From: an uncultured bacterium
GTDB lineage: Bacteria; Cyanobacteriota; Vampirovibrionia; Gastranaerophilales; Gastranaerophilaceae
Assembly: GCA_948684385.1 (NCBI GenBank)
Contig: CAPQCU010000001.1
Span: 62,001-126,000 of the forward strand
Direction of reading: 5' to 3'
DNA length: 64,000 bases
In this document: piece by piece, positions 34,479 to 43,505 of the stretch
How the letters are laid out: each line of letters opens with the position of its first letter
Position numbering within the stretch: position 1 is the first letter of the stretch
Position numbers and translations under genes: made by a program
The notes under the pieces: model-generated
Database searches by the model: none
Seen by the model: only the letters and a program-made list of their open reading frames with translations
What the model was told of the DNA's origin: nothing

Positions 34479-34808
34479 ATGAGTGAAGTTAATGGTCCTA
34501 AATTTAGTGTAAATCAAGTAAACTTTCAGAGCATCCAGAAATCACAGCCGGCTGTTCCTTCTGAAGAAATTCAGGAAGAAAACGCAAAGCTTAACGATTT
34601 TTCTGACCCGAAAGCTGAAGCACTCGGACGTTCAATGCTCTTTAAAGGTGCAGATGACACAAACCACGATCTTAAGGCACTTTTAGAAAACCCGCAGATT
34701 GCAGAAAATTCTGACAAAGCTTTTGAAACAGCATTCAAAGCTGCAGAAGCAGCAGGATTGGAAAACCCTTACGAAGAAGCAGCTTCTTTTGCTACTGGTA
34801 ATGTTTAG
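34479..34808 (+). CDS. Small acidic hypothetical protein
   Basis: 109 residues, alanine- and glutamate-rich, helical, no membrane segment. N-terminus MSEVNGPKFSVNQVNFQS includes the F/N-x-x-F motif seen in other small proteins of the window; it also has SDPKAEALGRSM, recalling RDPKASVKF of the 43122 gene. GCGAGG lies 7 nt before the ATG. Function unknown. Confidence 0.6.
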   Translation: MSEVNGPKFSVNQVNFQSIQKSQPAVPSEEIQEENAKLNDFSDPKAEALGRSMLFKGADDTNHDLKALLENPQIAENSDKAFETAFKAAEAAGLENPYEEAASFATGNV

Positions 34809-34989
34809 TTATCTGATCGGTTTTCTTCGATAATAACCGTTAATTTTTGTTCCGTCTGCGCGGGTGTAATCATCTACGTAGATTAAATCTCCTGACTTAA
34901 CGCGCTTATCTAGATTTTCGACAGTTGCCGGCTGCCAGAATTTTTCTTGGATCATGTTCATCATATACTTGTTTTAATTTATTCAACAT
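34809..34989 (-). pseudogene. Small gene interrupted by a one-base frameshift
   Basis: From ATG 34989 (AAAGGAAAAGTT upstream) the frame gives MLNKLKQVYDEHDPRK and then a premature stop. After the A5 run (34941-34945), the next frame reads FWQPATVENLDKRVKSGDLI, then YVDDYTRADGTKINGYYRRK to a TAA at 34809. Removing one A joins both into a plausible 59-residue protein. Either a real frameshift, a slippage site, or a base-calling error. Alternatively translation starts inside the second frame. Confidence 0.5.
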
Positions 34990-35008
34990 AACTTTTCCTT
35001 TCTTGTGT

Positions 35009-35014
35009 TATACT
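35009..35014 (+). promoter_or_regulatory. Extended -10 of a leaderless promoter
   Basis: TGT-TATACT ends 6 nt before ATG 35021. Confidence 0.5.
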
Positions 35015-35020
35015 AACTGT

Positions 35021-35294
35021 ATGAAAATTCCTGCTCTTCATAAATACTACACCGTTAACATTTTATTATATGTTTTGTTTTTACATCTTTATCCCTGCTA
35101 ATCTTATTATTGTTGGACTGGAGCTTTTACTACGTAAATTTAAATATTTACAAAAAGAAAACTCTTTAAACTTAACAAATAGACAGAAAAAAGTCATATA
35201 CATTTTAAGTTTAGCTTGTTTTATTTGTTGTTTAGTTTATTTAGGATATATGGAACACGAATTTTCCAAATACCCGGATTTGTATTCTGATTAA
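35021..35294 (+). pseudogene. Small membrane protein gene with a one-base frameshift
   Basis: ATG 35021 (6 nt after a -10 box) opens MKIPALHKYYTVNILLYVLF, then a T5 run (about 35079-35083) puts the frame into a stop. The continuation FYIFIPANLIIVGLELLLRK runs in the next frame to the stop at 35292-35294. Removing one T gives an approximately 90-residue protein with two helices (about 13-35 and 65-80). An internal ATG at 35070 could give a 74-residue shorter product. No family recognised. Confidence 0.5.
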
Positions 35295-35390
35295 ACAAGC
35301 CTGATTTATGAAGTTGTTTGGAATATGTTATTTATTATACATATTTTAAATTTTCGACTAAAAATTGTTAAGAAAAGTTTACATTCAACA

Positions 35391-35413
35391 AAAAAGCCAT
35401 CGTTAATACGATG
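35391..35413 (-). terminator. Terminator of the 98-residue gene
   Basis: Minus strand CATCGT-ATTA-ACGATG followed by GCTTTTTT. Confidence 0.75.
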
Positions 35414-35446
35414 ACCTGATTTGTTGTTTGATTAATGATGACAATG

Positions 35447-35743
35447 CTATTTTATTTCTGCATCATCGGTGGCTTGAAGCTGTTTTGACTTATAATTGTG
35501 GATGACTGCGTCAACCAGCAAGTCGTAAGAAGAACTCTTCTCAATATTCGGAAATTCCTCTTTTAGCTGTTGTCTGACCATTGCTTCCAGCCTTTGTTCG
35601 TCAGCTTTGATTTTTAGTTCATTACTTGATAATGACTCTATATAATCAGCATTTGCCTGTCTCTGTGAACTTGCAAATGTTAACAAATTCGCTTTTGCAT
35701 CTAATGCCTGTTTAAGTGACTTAAATAATTTCAGGTTGAACAT
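35447..35743 (-). CDS. Hypothetical protein
   Basis: 98 residues, helical, charged, with a basic N-terminus (MFNLKLFKSLKQALDAKANL) and a coiled-coil-prone middle (SSNELKIKADEQRLEAMVRQ). No membrane segment or known motif. It has its own terminator. Function unknown. Confidence 0.55.
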   Translation of the reverse strand: MFNLKLFKSLKQALDAKANLLTFASSQRQANADYIESLSSNELKIKADEQRLEAMVRQQLKEEFPNIEKSSSYDLLVDAVIHNYKSKQLQATDDAEIK

Positions 35744-35840
35744 AACGACCTCTTTAGTTTTTTACTACCTTCACTTTGTATTTAATTAAAGTACCCTCAA
35801 ATAAAAAATTGACTTTTTTAAATAAAGTTGTTACAAATTT

Positions 35841-37829
35841 TTACAATTTCGCAAAGTCTGTAAATATTATATACTTATTTCTTAAACTCTTCAATAGTGC
35901 AAGTCTGTTATTCTTTATTTTTTCGTCTTTATCCATTACAAGAACATCATCGAAAAACTTAGTTACAACAGAGTTTATCTTTGTTAAATCCTGAAGATAT
36001 TTTACATAATCACCATCAAATTCTACGCCTTGAATTGCATCGTAAAGAGCCTTTTCAGCATCATTAACAAAAAGTGAAGTATCAACTGAACCTGCTTCTT
36101 CCTTCAATATTCTGAACACTCTGTTTGCATTTTCAACAAGTTTTTCATCAACCCCTGCTGAAACTGCTTTAACTCTTTCTACATAATCACAGAAATCTGA
36201 ACAAGGATTTTTTGCAGAACAAGCTTCAAGAATATTTTTTGAATAATCGCCGTTCAATAAAATAATTGCCCTTTGAGTAAAGAATTCTTCAACATCTTTC
36301 TTCACATCTTTTTGAACCGGAAGAAGCGCAAGAGCTTCATCAATCAACTCAGAAACATTCAGCTTCAAATCATGTTCAAGAATTGTTTTAATAATACCCA
36401 GAGCTGCACGTCTTACGCCAAGCGGATCAGAAGAGCCGGTCGGTTTTTTGCCGGAAACAAATACAGCACAGATTGTATCAATTTTATCAGCAATACCGAC
36501 AATTTGTCCTTCAATACTTCTTGCAGTTTCACTATCAGCATTAAGAGGGAAATAGTGTTCTTTAATACCTTCTGAAACTTCTGTCGCTTCTCCTGCAACT
36601 CTTGCGTAATCAGCTCCGATAAATCCTTGAAGTTCTGTGAATTCAAACACAAGGTTTGTCGCCAAATCAGCTTTACAAAGCTCAGCCGTTCTCTTGATTG
36701 AAGGTTTGGAAACTCCAAGAGCTGAAGAGATTTTTTCAGAAAGTTTAACAATTCTTTGAGTCTTATCGTAAACTGAACCCATTCCTTTTTGGAAAGTCAT
36801 ACCTTTCAAGTTTTCAACATAAGCTTCAAGCGGCTTTTTTGTATCTTCGTTAAAGAAGAATACTGCATCATCAAGTCTCGCTTTGATTACGCGAAGATTT
36901 CCGGCTTTAATATTTTCAAATTCATCACCAATATAATTTGTAATAGTTACAAACTTATTCGTAAGTTTTCCGTCTTTGGCATAAAGCGCAAAATATCTTT
37001 GATGAGTTTCCATAACAGTTACTGCAACTTCCTGAGGAATTGTTAAATAAGCTTCATCAAAATTGCAGGTTACAGCAACCGGATATTCACAAATAAACGT
37101 AACTTCTTCCAACAAATCATCAGAAATCTTTGTTACTGCATTAAGTTTATCTGCTTCTTTTTGTGTAAGTTCAATAATACGCGCTTTTCTTTCTTCAGGA
37201 CAAACAATTACATGAGCGTCTCGAAGCTTATCAACATACTCATCAGGATTATTAATCACGATATTTTGAGTAGAAAATCTGTGACCGTTCGTAATATTTG
37301 AAGAGTCTTTATCGATAATTCTAATCTTAACTTCTTCGCTGTCCAAAATTGAAAGAACCCATCTAATCGGGCGTGAAAATTTAACGTCATTTGAGCCCCA
37401 TCTCATAAAATGCGGACCTTGAAGTTTTGAGAAAATCTGAGGTACATTTTCTTGAAGCAAATCTTTTGTATTTTTACCTTTTATTTCAATTTTTGCGTAA
37501 ACATAATTATCTTCAACAAAAAGTTCATCTTTACCGACACCGTTTTTATTAGCAAAACCTTCTCCGGCTTTAGTAAGATTTCCGTTTTCATCAAACGCAA
37601 CTTTAGCAATCGGGCCTTTTACAACTTTCTCAACATCAGGCTGAGAAGCCGCAATACCATCTACAATAACAGCAAGACGTCTTGGAGTTGCCATTACATT
37701 TACTTTATCAAACTTTACATTATTATCATTTAAAAAAGTTTCAAAGCCTGTTTTTAATTGAGAAATCGCCATCGGTATAAACTTATACGGCAGCTCTTCT
37801 ACACCTATTTCCAATAAATATTTGCTCAT
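35841..37829 (-). CDS. glyS: Glycyl-tRNA synthetase beta subunit
   Basis: 662 residues. GlyS is the tRNA-binding partner of the alpha2beta2 bacterial glycyl-tRNA synthetase. The start SKYLLEIGVEELPYKFIP is diagnostic, as are MATPRRLAV, VKGP, MRWGSNDVKFSRPIRW and DPLGVRRAALGI. I chose ATG 37829 (AAAGGA upstream) rather than the in-frame start at 37898. The alpha subunit gene is outside the window. Confidence 0.95.
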   Translation of the reverse strand: MSKYLLEIGVEELPYKFIPMAISQLKTGFETFLNDNNVKFDKVNVMATPRRLAVIVDGIAASQPDVEKVVKGPIAKVAFDENGNLTKAGEGFANKNGVGKDELFVEDNYVYAKIEIKGKNTKDLLQENVPQIFSKLQGPHFMRWGSNDVKFSRPIRWVLSILDSEEVKIRIIDKDSSNITNGHRFSTQNIVINNPDEYVDKLRDAHVIVCPEERKARIIELTQKEADKLNAVTKISDDLLEEVTFICEYPVAVTCNFDEAYLTIPQEVAVTVMETHQRYFALYAKDGKLTNKFVTITNYIGDEFENIKAGNLRVIKARLDDAVFFFNEDTKKPLEAYVENLKGMTFQKGMGSVYDKTQRIVKLSEKISSALGVSKPSIKRTAELCKADLATNLVFEFTELQGFIGADYARVAGEATEVSEGIKEHYFPLNADSETARSIEGQIVGIADKIDTICAVFVSGKKPTGSSDPLGVRRAALGIIKTILEHDLKLNVSELIDEALALLPVQKDVKKDVEEFFTQRAIILLNGDYSKNILEACSAKNPCSDFCDYVERVKAVSAGVDEKLVENANRVFRILKEEAGSVDTSLFVNDAEKALYDAIQGVEFDGDYVKYLQDLTKINSVVTKFFDDVLVMDKDEKIKNNRLALLKSLRNKYIIFTDFAKL

Positions 37830-37918
37830 TTTTAAATCCTTTTTATTTTCCATTCTAATTATACACGGAACATGCAAAATTGGGGCAATTTCAGACAAGA
37901 AAAATACTTTATATTAAT

Positions 37919-38623
37919 ATGAAGGTTGTCGGATTTAACTCGTTAGAAAATATTTTTCAAAAATCATATCGTGATTTTTCCCAGAACTGCTTACAAAAAA
38001 CCGTAGAAGCAGGAAGCGTTCGCAGCCAGTTTAATAATGTCAGAAATTTATTTGTACGCGGTAACCAGATAGACGAGTTTTGTGACAGCACTATAAAGCT
38101 TTCAAATCAGCTTAATGAGAGCGGAAAAACAGAATTAAGCACTCTTATTTTGAACGAACTTAGCAAAATGTGCGTTAACTTTAAGCTCCATGACAGGGCA
38201 GAAGAACTTTTGTTTATTGCAATAGATAACAGCAAAAGAAACTGCGACGGATTACACGAACTTGCAAGAATCATTGACCTTGAAAGAATTTATAAATTCA
38301 CAGGAAACAGAAAAGGTATGTTTCAAATCCTTGATATGAAAAAAGAATGCTGTAAAAAAATTATTTCAAACTATGATGAAAATTTAAAGAACTTCCGCAC
38401 AATTCACAAAAAAGCAACAACTTTACCGGAAGTTCAGGTTCAGCTTGCATTCACTTACTCGGATTTGGCATCAATGCTGGAGAGAAGAAAACCTGTTAAT
38501 TCCATAAAACTATATACTAAAGCTAAAGTAATTTATGAACAGCTCGGGAGAAATAAAGAAGTCGCATATCTTGAAGAAAAAATCAGAAGGATTATAACAA
38601 GGAATAATATTAGCAGCGTATAA
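37919..38623 (+). CDS. Hypothetical helical-repeat protein
   Basis: 234 residues from ATG 37919, a few bases after a TATATT box and with no Shine-Dalgarno; an in-frame ATG at 37880 lies in the presumed promoter. The sequence is alpha-helical with TPR-like periodicity (about 60-225; FKLHDRAEELLFIAIDNSKRN). It begins MKVVGFNSLENIF. Its end overlaps convergent nagA by 14 nt. No exact family recognised. Confidence 0.65.
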   Translation: MKVVGFNSLENIFQKSYRDFSQNCLQKTVEAGSVRSQFNNVRNLFVRGNQIDEFCDSTIKLSNQLNESGKTELSTLILNELSKMCVNFKLHDRAEELLFIAIDNSKRNCDGLHELARIIDLERIYKFTGNRKGMFQILDMKKECCKKIISNYDENLKNFRTIHKKATTLPEVQVQLAFTYSDLASMLERRKPVNSIKLYTKAKVIYEQLGRNKEVAYLEEKIRRIITRNNISSV

Positions 38624-39488
38624 TATTAAAATCTTCGTCCCATTCGATTTCACCAACCGGCTCTATACCATGATAACGATAAGCGTTTTCAACAAACACA
38701 GGATTAAACAAATTTTTTCTTCCGAGGATTTTTATAATCTCCGGCAAAAGTTTTGTACTTCCTGCGATTGTTCCATCAGCTGATTTTGCACTCTTTCCGT
38801 CATAAAATATTTTTGAATCTGCAAATAGTGTTTCACTCAAATCACTGTATGTAATCGGCAGCGCATCGCTTATCAAAATCACTTTATCTGCCGGTTTTGA
38901 CTTAAAGAAAAGCTTTAAAGCATCGTCACTTACATGAACGCCATCCGCAATAATTTCTGCATAAACATTGTCATTAATTAAAGCGGAAAGCGCAGTAGAG
39001 CTTCCTCTATGAGTAACTCCTGACATTGCATTAAATGTATGTGTTGCTCCGTCAACCGCCCCAAATCCGGTACAATGCCCTGCCTGAACTTTTACTCCTT
39101 TATTTTTTAAATACTCAATCAATCCGTCGTCAAGCTCCGGAGCCAGAGTCACAATCTTTATAAAATCATCTTCAATAAGTTTGTAATTCTCAACCGTCAA
39201 AGGCAGAAAATGTTCAGGATTATGAATTCCTTTCTTTTCAGGATTAATAAAAATACCTTCCAGATGAATACCCAAAATCGCCGGAGCTTTTAAAGCAGCT
39301 TGTTTAATAACTTCAATCTGGCGTTTTATATTAGAAACAGAGTCAGTAACAAGCGTAGGGAAAAATCCGCCAATCCCGATTTGGCGGAGTCTTGAAGATA
39401 AATCAACAATTTCTTCTACACCGGCTTTATTAAAATCAACTCCATAAGCGCCATGAAAATGCTGTTCAATTAACAAAGGAGTACGCAT
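38610..39488 (-). CDS. nagA: N-acetylglucosamine-6-phosphate deacetylase, short form
   Basis: 292 residues against the usual 380. Amidohydrolase metal motifs are kept: EQHFHG (8-13), GIHLEGIFINPEKKG (about 93-107), QAGHCTGF, ATHTFNAM, IADGVHV and ISDALP. The first about 50 residues of the usual N-terminal beta-sandwich are absent. It removes acetate from GlcNAc-6-P in amino-sugar and wall recycling. The start codon abuts the murE stop (TAAATG), so it is coupled to murE. Confidence 0.83.
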   Translation of the reverse strand: MRTPLLIEQHFHGAYGVDFNKAGVEEIVDLSSRLRQIGIGGFFPTLVTDSVSNIKRQIEVIKQAALKAPAILGIHLEGIFINPEKKGIHNPEHFLPLTVENYKLIEDDFIKIVTLAPELDDGLIEYLKNKGVKVQAGHCTGFGAVDGATHTFNAMSGVTHRGSSTALSALINDNVYAEIIADGVHVSDDALKLFFKSKPADKVILISDALPITYSDLSETLFADSKIFYDGKSAKSADGTIAGSTKLLPEIIKILGRKNLFNPVFVENAYRYHGIEPVGEIEWDEDFNIIRC

Positions 39489-40955
39489 TTATGCACCCCA
39501 AACCTCTCTGACTTTTTCTCTGTCATCAAAATGAATAGTCTCATGAGCAAGAATTTGATAATCCTCATGACCTTTACCGGCAACAAGAACAACGTCATTC
39601 TCGTTTGCAATCTTGCAAGCTTCTTTTATTGCAAGCTCTCTATCCGGTTCAACGACAATTTCATTTACGCTCTTAATACCTGCTAAAATATCGGTAATAA
39701 TTTGCTGCGGGTCTTCCGAGCGCGGATTATCACTTGTAATAATCACAACATCAGCAAGCTCCTCAGCTATCGCACCCATCTTAGGACGTTTTGTAGCATC
39801 TCTGTCTCCGCCGCAGCCAAATATACAAATTAATCTGCCATCACTTGGAGTAATGTCTCTTGCAGCTTTCAAAACATTTTCAAGCCCGTCAGGAGTATGA
39901 GCATAATCAACAATTACAGTCGGATTTGTATTAACTATTTCAAATCTTCCTGCAACTCCGCCAAGCTCTTCTAAAACTTTGATAGATTTCTCAATATCAA
40001 ATCCTACAGCCATAGCGGTAGTAAGTGCTGCAAGCACATTATAAACAGAGAACATTCCGTTCATTTTCAAGCTGACTTTATATTCCTGACCTTTAACTAC
40101 GCAGGTAAAAGATGCTCCGCTCCGGCTGAAAGTAATATCTTTAGCCATTACATCGGCTTCATTATTAATACCGTAAGTGTAAAGACTGACAGTCGGCGAA
40201 ACAACTTCGATAAATTGTTCTGCATACTCATCATCTTTGTTAATAACCGCAAAATCTCCGGCAACAAGGTCTTCAAATAATTTCGATTTAGCTTTGAAAT
40301 AATTGTGCATTGTAATATGAAAATCTAAATGATCTTGAGTTAAGTTTGTAAGTACAGCACCGTTAAAATCACAATAATCAACTCTATGCTGGGCAAGAGC
40401 GTGTGAAGAGACCTCCATTACTACATTATCAATACAAAGCTCGTTAATATCATATAGAAGGCTTTGAAGCTCCGGAGCCTGAGGAGTAGTGTGTTTTACA
40501 TCACGATATTCATCATTACTTGCAAATTTATGTCCTAAAGTACCAATCAAAGCACATTTCTGGTCAAAAGCTTCATAAAGTTTCTGAATTAAATGTGTTA
40601 CAGTAGTTTTACCGTTGGTACCTGTAACTCCTATAATATTAAGTTTTTGTGAAGGTGAAGCGTAAAAAGCATCAGAAATTCTCGCCATAATTTCATCTGT
40701 AGAATCTACAACAATCTGAGGTGCATCAATACTTAATCTTCTCTCAACCACGCAGGCAATCGCTCCGTTTGCAAGCGCATCTTCCGCATATTCATGCCCG
40801 TCAACATGCTCGCCTGTTAAACATATAAACAAATCATTTGCTTTTGTTTTTTTAGAGTTATAAGAAATACCTTCAATTTCTTCATCATAATTATTGATGT
40901 TTAATAATTCGATAAAATCAATGTTTCTAATTAAATTTCCCAGTTTCATATTCAC
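39489..40955 (-). CDS. murE: UDP-MurNAc-L-Ala-D-Glu:DAP ligase MurE
   Basis: 488 residues. ATP loop GVTGTNGKTTVTHLI (about 108-122). The DNPRSEDP motif near 405 is the hallmark of meso-diaminopimelate-specific enzymes, so the wall is DAP-type. The C-terminal GKGHEDYQ motif is present. It follows the ftsI-type gene as in dcw clusters, separated by a repeat-bearing spacer, and is followed by nagA with no gap. Confidence 0.95.
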   Translation of the reverse strand: MNMKLGNLIRNIDFIELLNINNYDEEIEGISYNSKKTKANDLFICLTGEHVDGHEYAEDALANGAIACVVERRLSIDAPQIVVDSTDEIMARISDAFYASPSQKLNIIGVTGTNGKTTVTHLIQKLYEAFDQKCALIGTLGHKFASNDEYRDVKHTTPQAPELQSLLYDINELCIDNVVMEVSSHALAQHRVDYCDFNGAVLTNLTQDHLDFHITMHNYFKAKSKLFEDLVAGDFAVINKDDEYAEQFIEVVSPTVSLYTYGINNEADVMAKDITFSRSGASFTCVVKGQEYKVSLKMNGMFSVYNVLAALTTAMAVGFDIEKSIKVLEELGGVAGRFEIVNTNPTVIVDYAHTPDGLENVLKAARDITPSDGRLICIFGCGGDRDATKRPKMGAIAEELADVVIITSDNPRSEDPQQIITDILAGIKSVNEIVVEPDRELAIKEACKIANENDVVLVAGKGHEDYQILAHETIHFDDREKVREVWGA

Positions 40956-40984
40956 CTCTTTTTATAAATTTGTTGTTAACTTTT

Positions 40985-41112
40985 TGTGTTGGGTTTCACC
41001 TAACCTACTTGCTTACAAGCCTGTAGTCTTGCCTCCACAACTCCTTCATTTACCCCTCACCATTCTTGCCAGCTTGTAGTTTCATCTATCGACCCCTTAA
41101 TTTACCCCTTAC
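40985..41112 (-). repeat. Two GGGGTAAATG-family repeats
   Basis: Minus strand: GGGGTAAATTAAGGGG, GAAACTACAAGCTGGCAAGA and GGGGTAAATGAAGGAG, GACTACAGGCTTGTAAGC. The first copy contains the TAA stop of the ftsI-type gene (GGT AAG GGG TAA). Confidence 0.85.
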
Positions 41113-42823
41113 CCCTTTTATCAGGCTGCAGATTTAAAATACGCGAAATTTGAGTCGAAATTTCTTTGAAAATCGGTGCAGCAACCGTGTTTCCCCAAAT
41201 CTCACCGCCTTGAGCAGAATCAACAATTACGTAAATCAAAACCTGCGGATCAGTAGAAGGCATATAGCCTACAATTGAAGTATAAAGCTTGTTTGTGTAC
41301 CCTGAACCATTTTCTTTAGGTTTAATAGACGTACCTGTTTTTGCTGCAATATTATAACTATCAGACTTAATCGGAGATTTTCCGCGATTAATACTTTCTG
41401 TCAAAAGCTCTGTCACAACCCTTGCATGCTCAGGTGACATAACCTGAGTTCTTTTAACTTTAATCGCTTCTTCTTCCGGAGAATATTTAATTACGTGAGG
41501 AGTAACCCTGACCCCGTCATTTGCAAGCGCGGAAACCGCAGAAACCATCTGAATAGCCGTAACAGAAGAACCGTATCCGTAACCCATTGAAGCATGGTCA
41601 GACGCATCCCACCTGCCCGGAGATTTCAAAAGCCCCACAGACTCACCCGGTAAATCAATTCCTGTTTTTTCACCGAACCCGAATTTTTTGAGCATACCAT
41701 AATACTCATGCCTGCTCATCATTTGCGCAACAATAACAGATGCAACGTTACTTGAATGTTCAAAAAGATAAACTAAATCAATCATACCCGGATTAGGTCT
41801 TCGTGCATAATCGTAGTTCTTAATCGTCCACCAGCCGATTTTAATCTTACCGGTATCATTAATCTTTGAGTACCTGTTTATCTTACCAAGCTCAATAGCA
41901 GAAGCAACAGTAATCGTTTTAAACGTAGAACCCGGAGGGAAAACATCCGTTAAAGTCCAGTTCTTTGTCTGAAAACTTGTTGCTGTTTTAAAGTTATTAG
42001 GGTCAAAATAAGGATACACTGCGTAAGCTAAAATCTCACCGTTACGAGGGTTCATTACAATAACAGCACCTCTGTGAGCTTTGAACTTTTCAATTGACTT
42101 CATCAGCTCCTTTTCGCAGACATGCTGAACTGCAGCATCAATAGTTAAAGTAACGTCTTTTCCTTTTACCGGCCTTGTAGCAGCAACAGGGTCGGTCGAA
42201 ATATTGTAAATAACTTTTCCTTTAGGAGTCATTTCATAATGCGAAGCTCTTGTTACACTCTCTAAAACATCTTTTGCAGTAAGCTCAACTCCTGAAGCAA
42301 CATCAGCATCAAAATTGTAATACCCGAGCACATGCGCAGCCAGAGTGCCCTGCGGATAAGTACGAATACTTTTTTTATCCATCGGAATCTCGCGGAGATT
42401 AAGCTTCGCAATCTCATCACGCGTGTGCCTGTCAACGTTCTTTTTCAAAGAAATAACCGAAATATTCTGCCTGAGCTTTTCAGTCAAATCAATCTGCGAA
42501 ATCTTTAGAATCGGAGCAAGGATTTTAGCAAGCTCTTCAGGCGTATGCACAAAATCGGCTTTTCTTGCAAAAATATCATAATAAACAGTATCTGTAGCAA
42601 GTTTTATCCCGTTTCTGTCATAAATATTACCGCGCATGACAAAAGAGCTTGCTCTTCGCTGGTTCTTAGCTTTTACTCTGAAATGCCTTACATCCAGCAC
42701 CTGAACACAAAACAAGTAAGTTATAAATAATAATATTAATAAGAGAAATATTCCCTGAATCCAAACAAGGCGCTGGGAAAACGATTTATTTCTGTTATTA
42801 GTATTATTAATATTGCGTTTCAT
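41102..42823 (-). CDS. ftsI: FtsI/PBP2-type peptidoglycan transpeptidase
   Basis: 573 residues. A single N-terminal membrane helix (about 22-43), then a PBP dimer domain and transpeptidase: SxxK as PGSTFK (about 296), SxN as SSN (about 350) and KTG as AAKTGTS (about 487). Likely the septal enzyme, given murE next to it. ATG 42823 has GAGGAG upstream; a TTG 12 nt earlier is less likely. The stop codon is inside a GGGGTAAATG repeat. Confidence 0.9.
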   Translation of the reverse strand: MKRNINNTNNRNKSFSQRLVWIQGIFLLLILLFITYLFCVQVLDVRHFRVKAKNQRRASSFVMRGNIYDRNGIKLATDTVYYDIFARKADFVHTPEELAKILAPILKISQIDLTEKLRQNISVISLKKNVDRHTRDEIAKLNLREIPMDKKSIRTYPQGTLAAHVLGYYNFDADVASGVELTAKDVLESVTRASHYEMTPKGKVIYNISTDPVAATRPVKGKDVTLTIDAAVQHVCEKELMKSIEKFKAHRGAVIVMNPRNGEILAYAVYPYFDPNNFKTATSFQTKNWTLTDVFPPGSTFKTITVASAIELGKINRYSKINDTGKIKIGWWTIKNYDYARRPNPGMIDLVYLFEHSSNVASVIVAQMMSRHEYYGMLKKFGFGEKTGIDLPGESVGLLKSPGRWDASDHASMGYGYGSSVTAIQMVSAVSALANDGVRVTPHVIKYSPEEEAIKVKRTQVMSPEHARVVTELLTESINRGKSPIKSDSYNIAAKTGTSIKPKENGSGYTNKLYTSIVGYMPSTDPQVLIYVIVDSAQGGEIWGNTVAAPIFKEISTQISRILNLQPDKRGKG

Positions 42824-42903
42824 ACCTCTCCTCAAATTAATTGTACCACAATTTAGTCAATATTAAAAGTTTGTAACAAACCATGCCGGAATTTATTTAG
42901 TGT

Positions 42904-42946
42904 AAAAAATACACCGAATGGTTACTAAACAGTTGGGGTATTTTTT
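42904..42946. terminator. Bidirectional hairpin
   Basis: AAAAAATACACC (42904-42915) and GGGGTATTTTTT (42935-42946) pair over 12 positions with one mismatch; the A/T-rich ends could terminate in either direction. It lies upstream of the ftsI-type gene, 290 nt from the next + gene. Confidence 0.4.
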
Positions 42947-43026
42947 AAGTGTATTTATGACATTTTATCCTCAAATCATCTCTACTGTTGGATTTCACAA
43001 AAGCTAACAAAACTTATTCAACCCTC

Positions 43027-43055
43027 TTGACTTTTTTTTTGATGTGTTGCATAAT
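43027..43055 (+). promoter_or_regulatory. Promoter of the 90-residue gene
   Basis: TTGACT (43027-43032), 17-nt spacer, CATAAT (43050-43055), 66 nt before ATG 43122. Confidence 0.6.
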
Positions 43056-43121
43056 GAAATTGTTGAATGAAGTGTAAATAAAACACTTAATTACAACAGA
43101 AAGTTCACAGAGGTGATAAAA

Positions 43122-43394
43122 ATGCAAGTTAACAGAATTTCTAATATAAATATAAACTACAGAGCTAATGTTGAAACAAAAGATATGGAATCTCAAAATG
43201 CTATATTAATGTTAAGAGACCCGAAAGCATCAGTAAAGTTTCAGCAAAATCAGGAATTTGCTCAAAATGCAGACTCAGTAAGCTCTAATCCGTTAAAAGC
43301 ATTGGGTTATAAATTGTACAGAACATTCAGTATGATTCGCGAAAATGACCAGACCGCTCAAAATGGTGAAAACAAATTATCTTTAATAGCTTAG
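43122..43394 (+). CDS. Small hypothetical protein
   Basis: 90 residues, polar, no membrane segment. AGAGGTGAT precedes ATG 43122. N-terminus MQVNRISNININYRANVE carries the I/N-x-Y motif comparable to other small proteins here, then LRDPKASVKFQQ. It has its own promoter and terminator, so it is expressed alone. Function unknown. Confidence 0.6.
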   Translation: MQVNRISNININYRANVETKDMESQNAILMLRDPKASVKFQQNQEFAQNADSVSSNPLKALGYKLYRTFSMIRENDQTAQNGENKLSLIA

Positions 43395-43433
43395 AAATAT
43401 AAAAATCTATAATATAATACACACACATAATTT

Positions 43434-43462
43434 AGCGATAATTTTTTAATTGTCGCTTTTTT
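43434..43462 (+). terminator. Intrinsic terminator
   Basis: AGCGATAATT / AATTGTCGCT (one G-U pair) followed by TTTTTT. Confidence 0.8.
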
Positions 43463-43505
43463 CTTTTTCTACACACCCAAATGTTTTTGCTATAATAAAT
43501 CTATT

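Noticed and set aside
42835..42835. TTG start of the ftsI-type gene
   Set aside because: It would overlap the GAGGAG site that serves ATG 42823.
43014..43196. Minus-strand 60-codon frame upstream of the 90-residue gene
   Set aside because: Overlaps a good plus-strand promoter and the 43122 gene; low-complexity composition.
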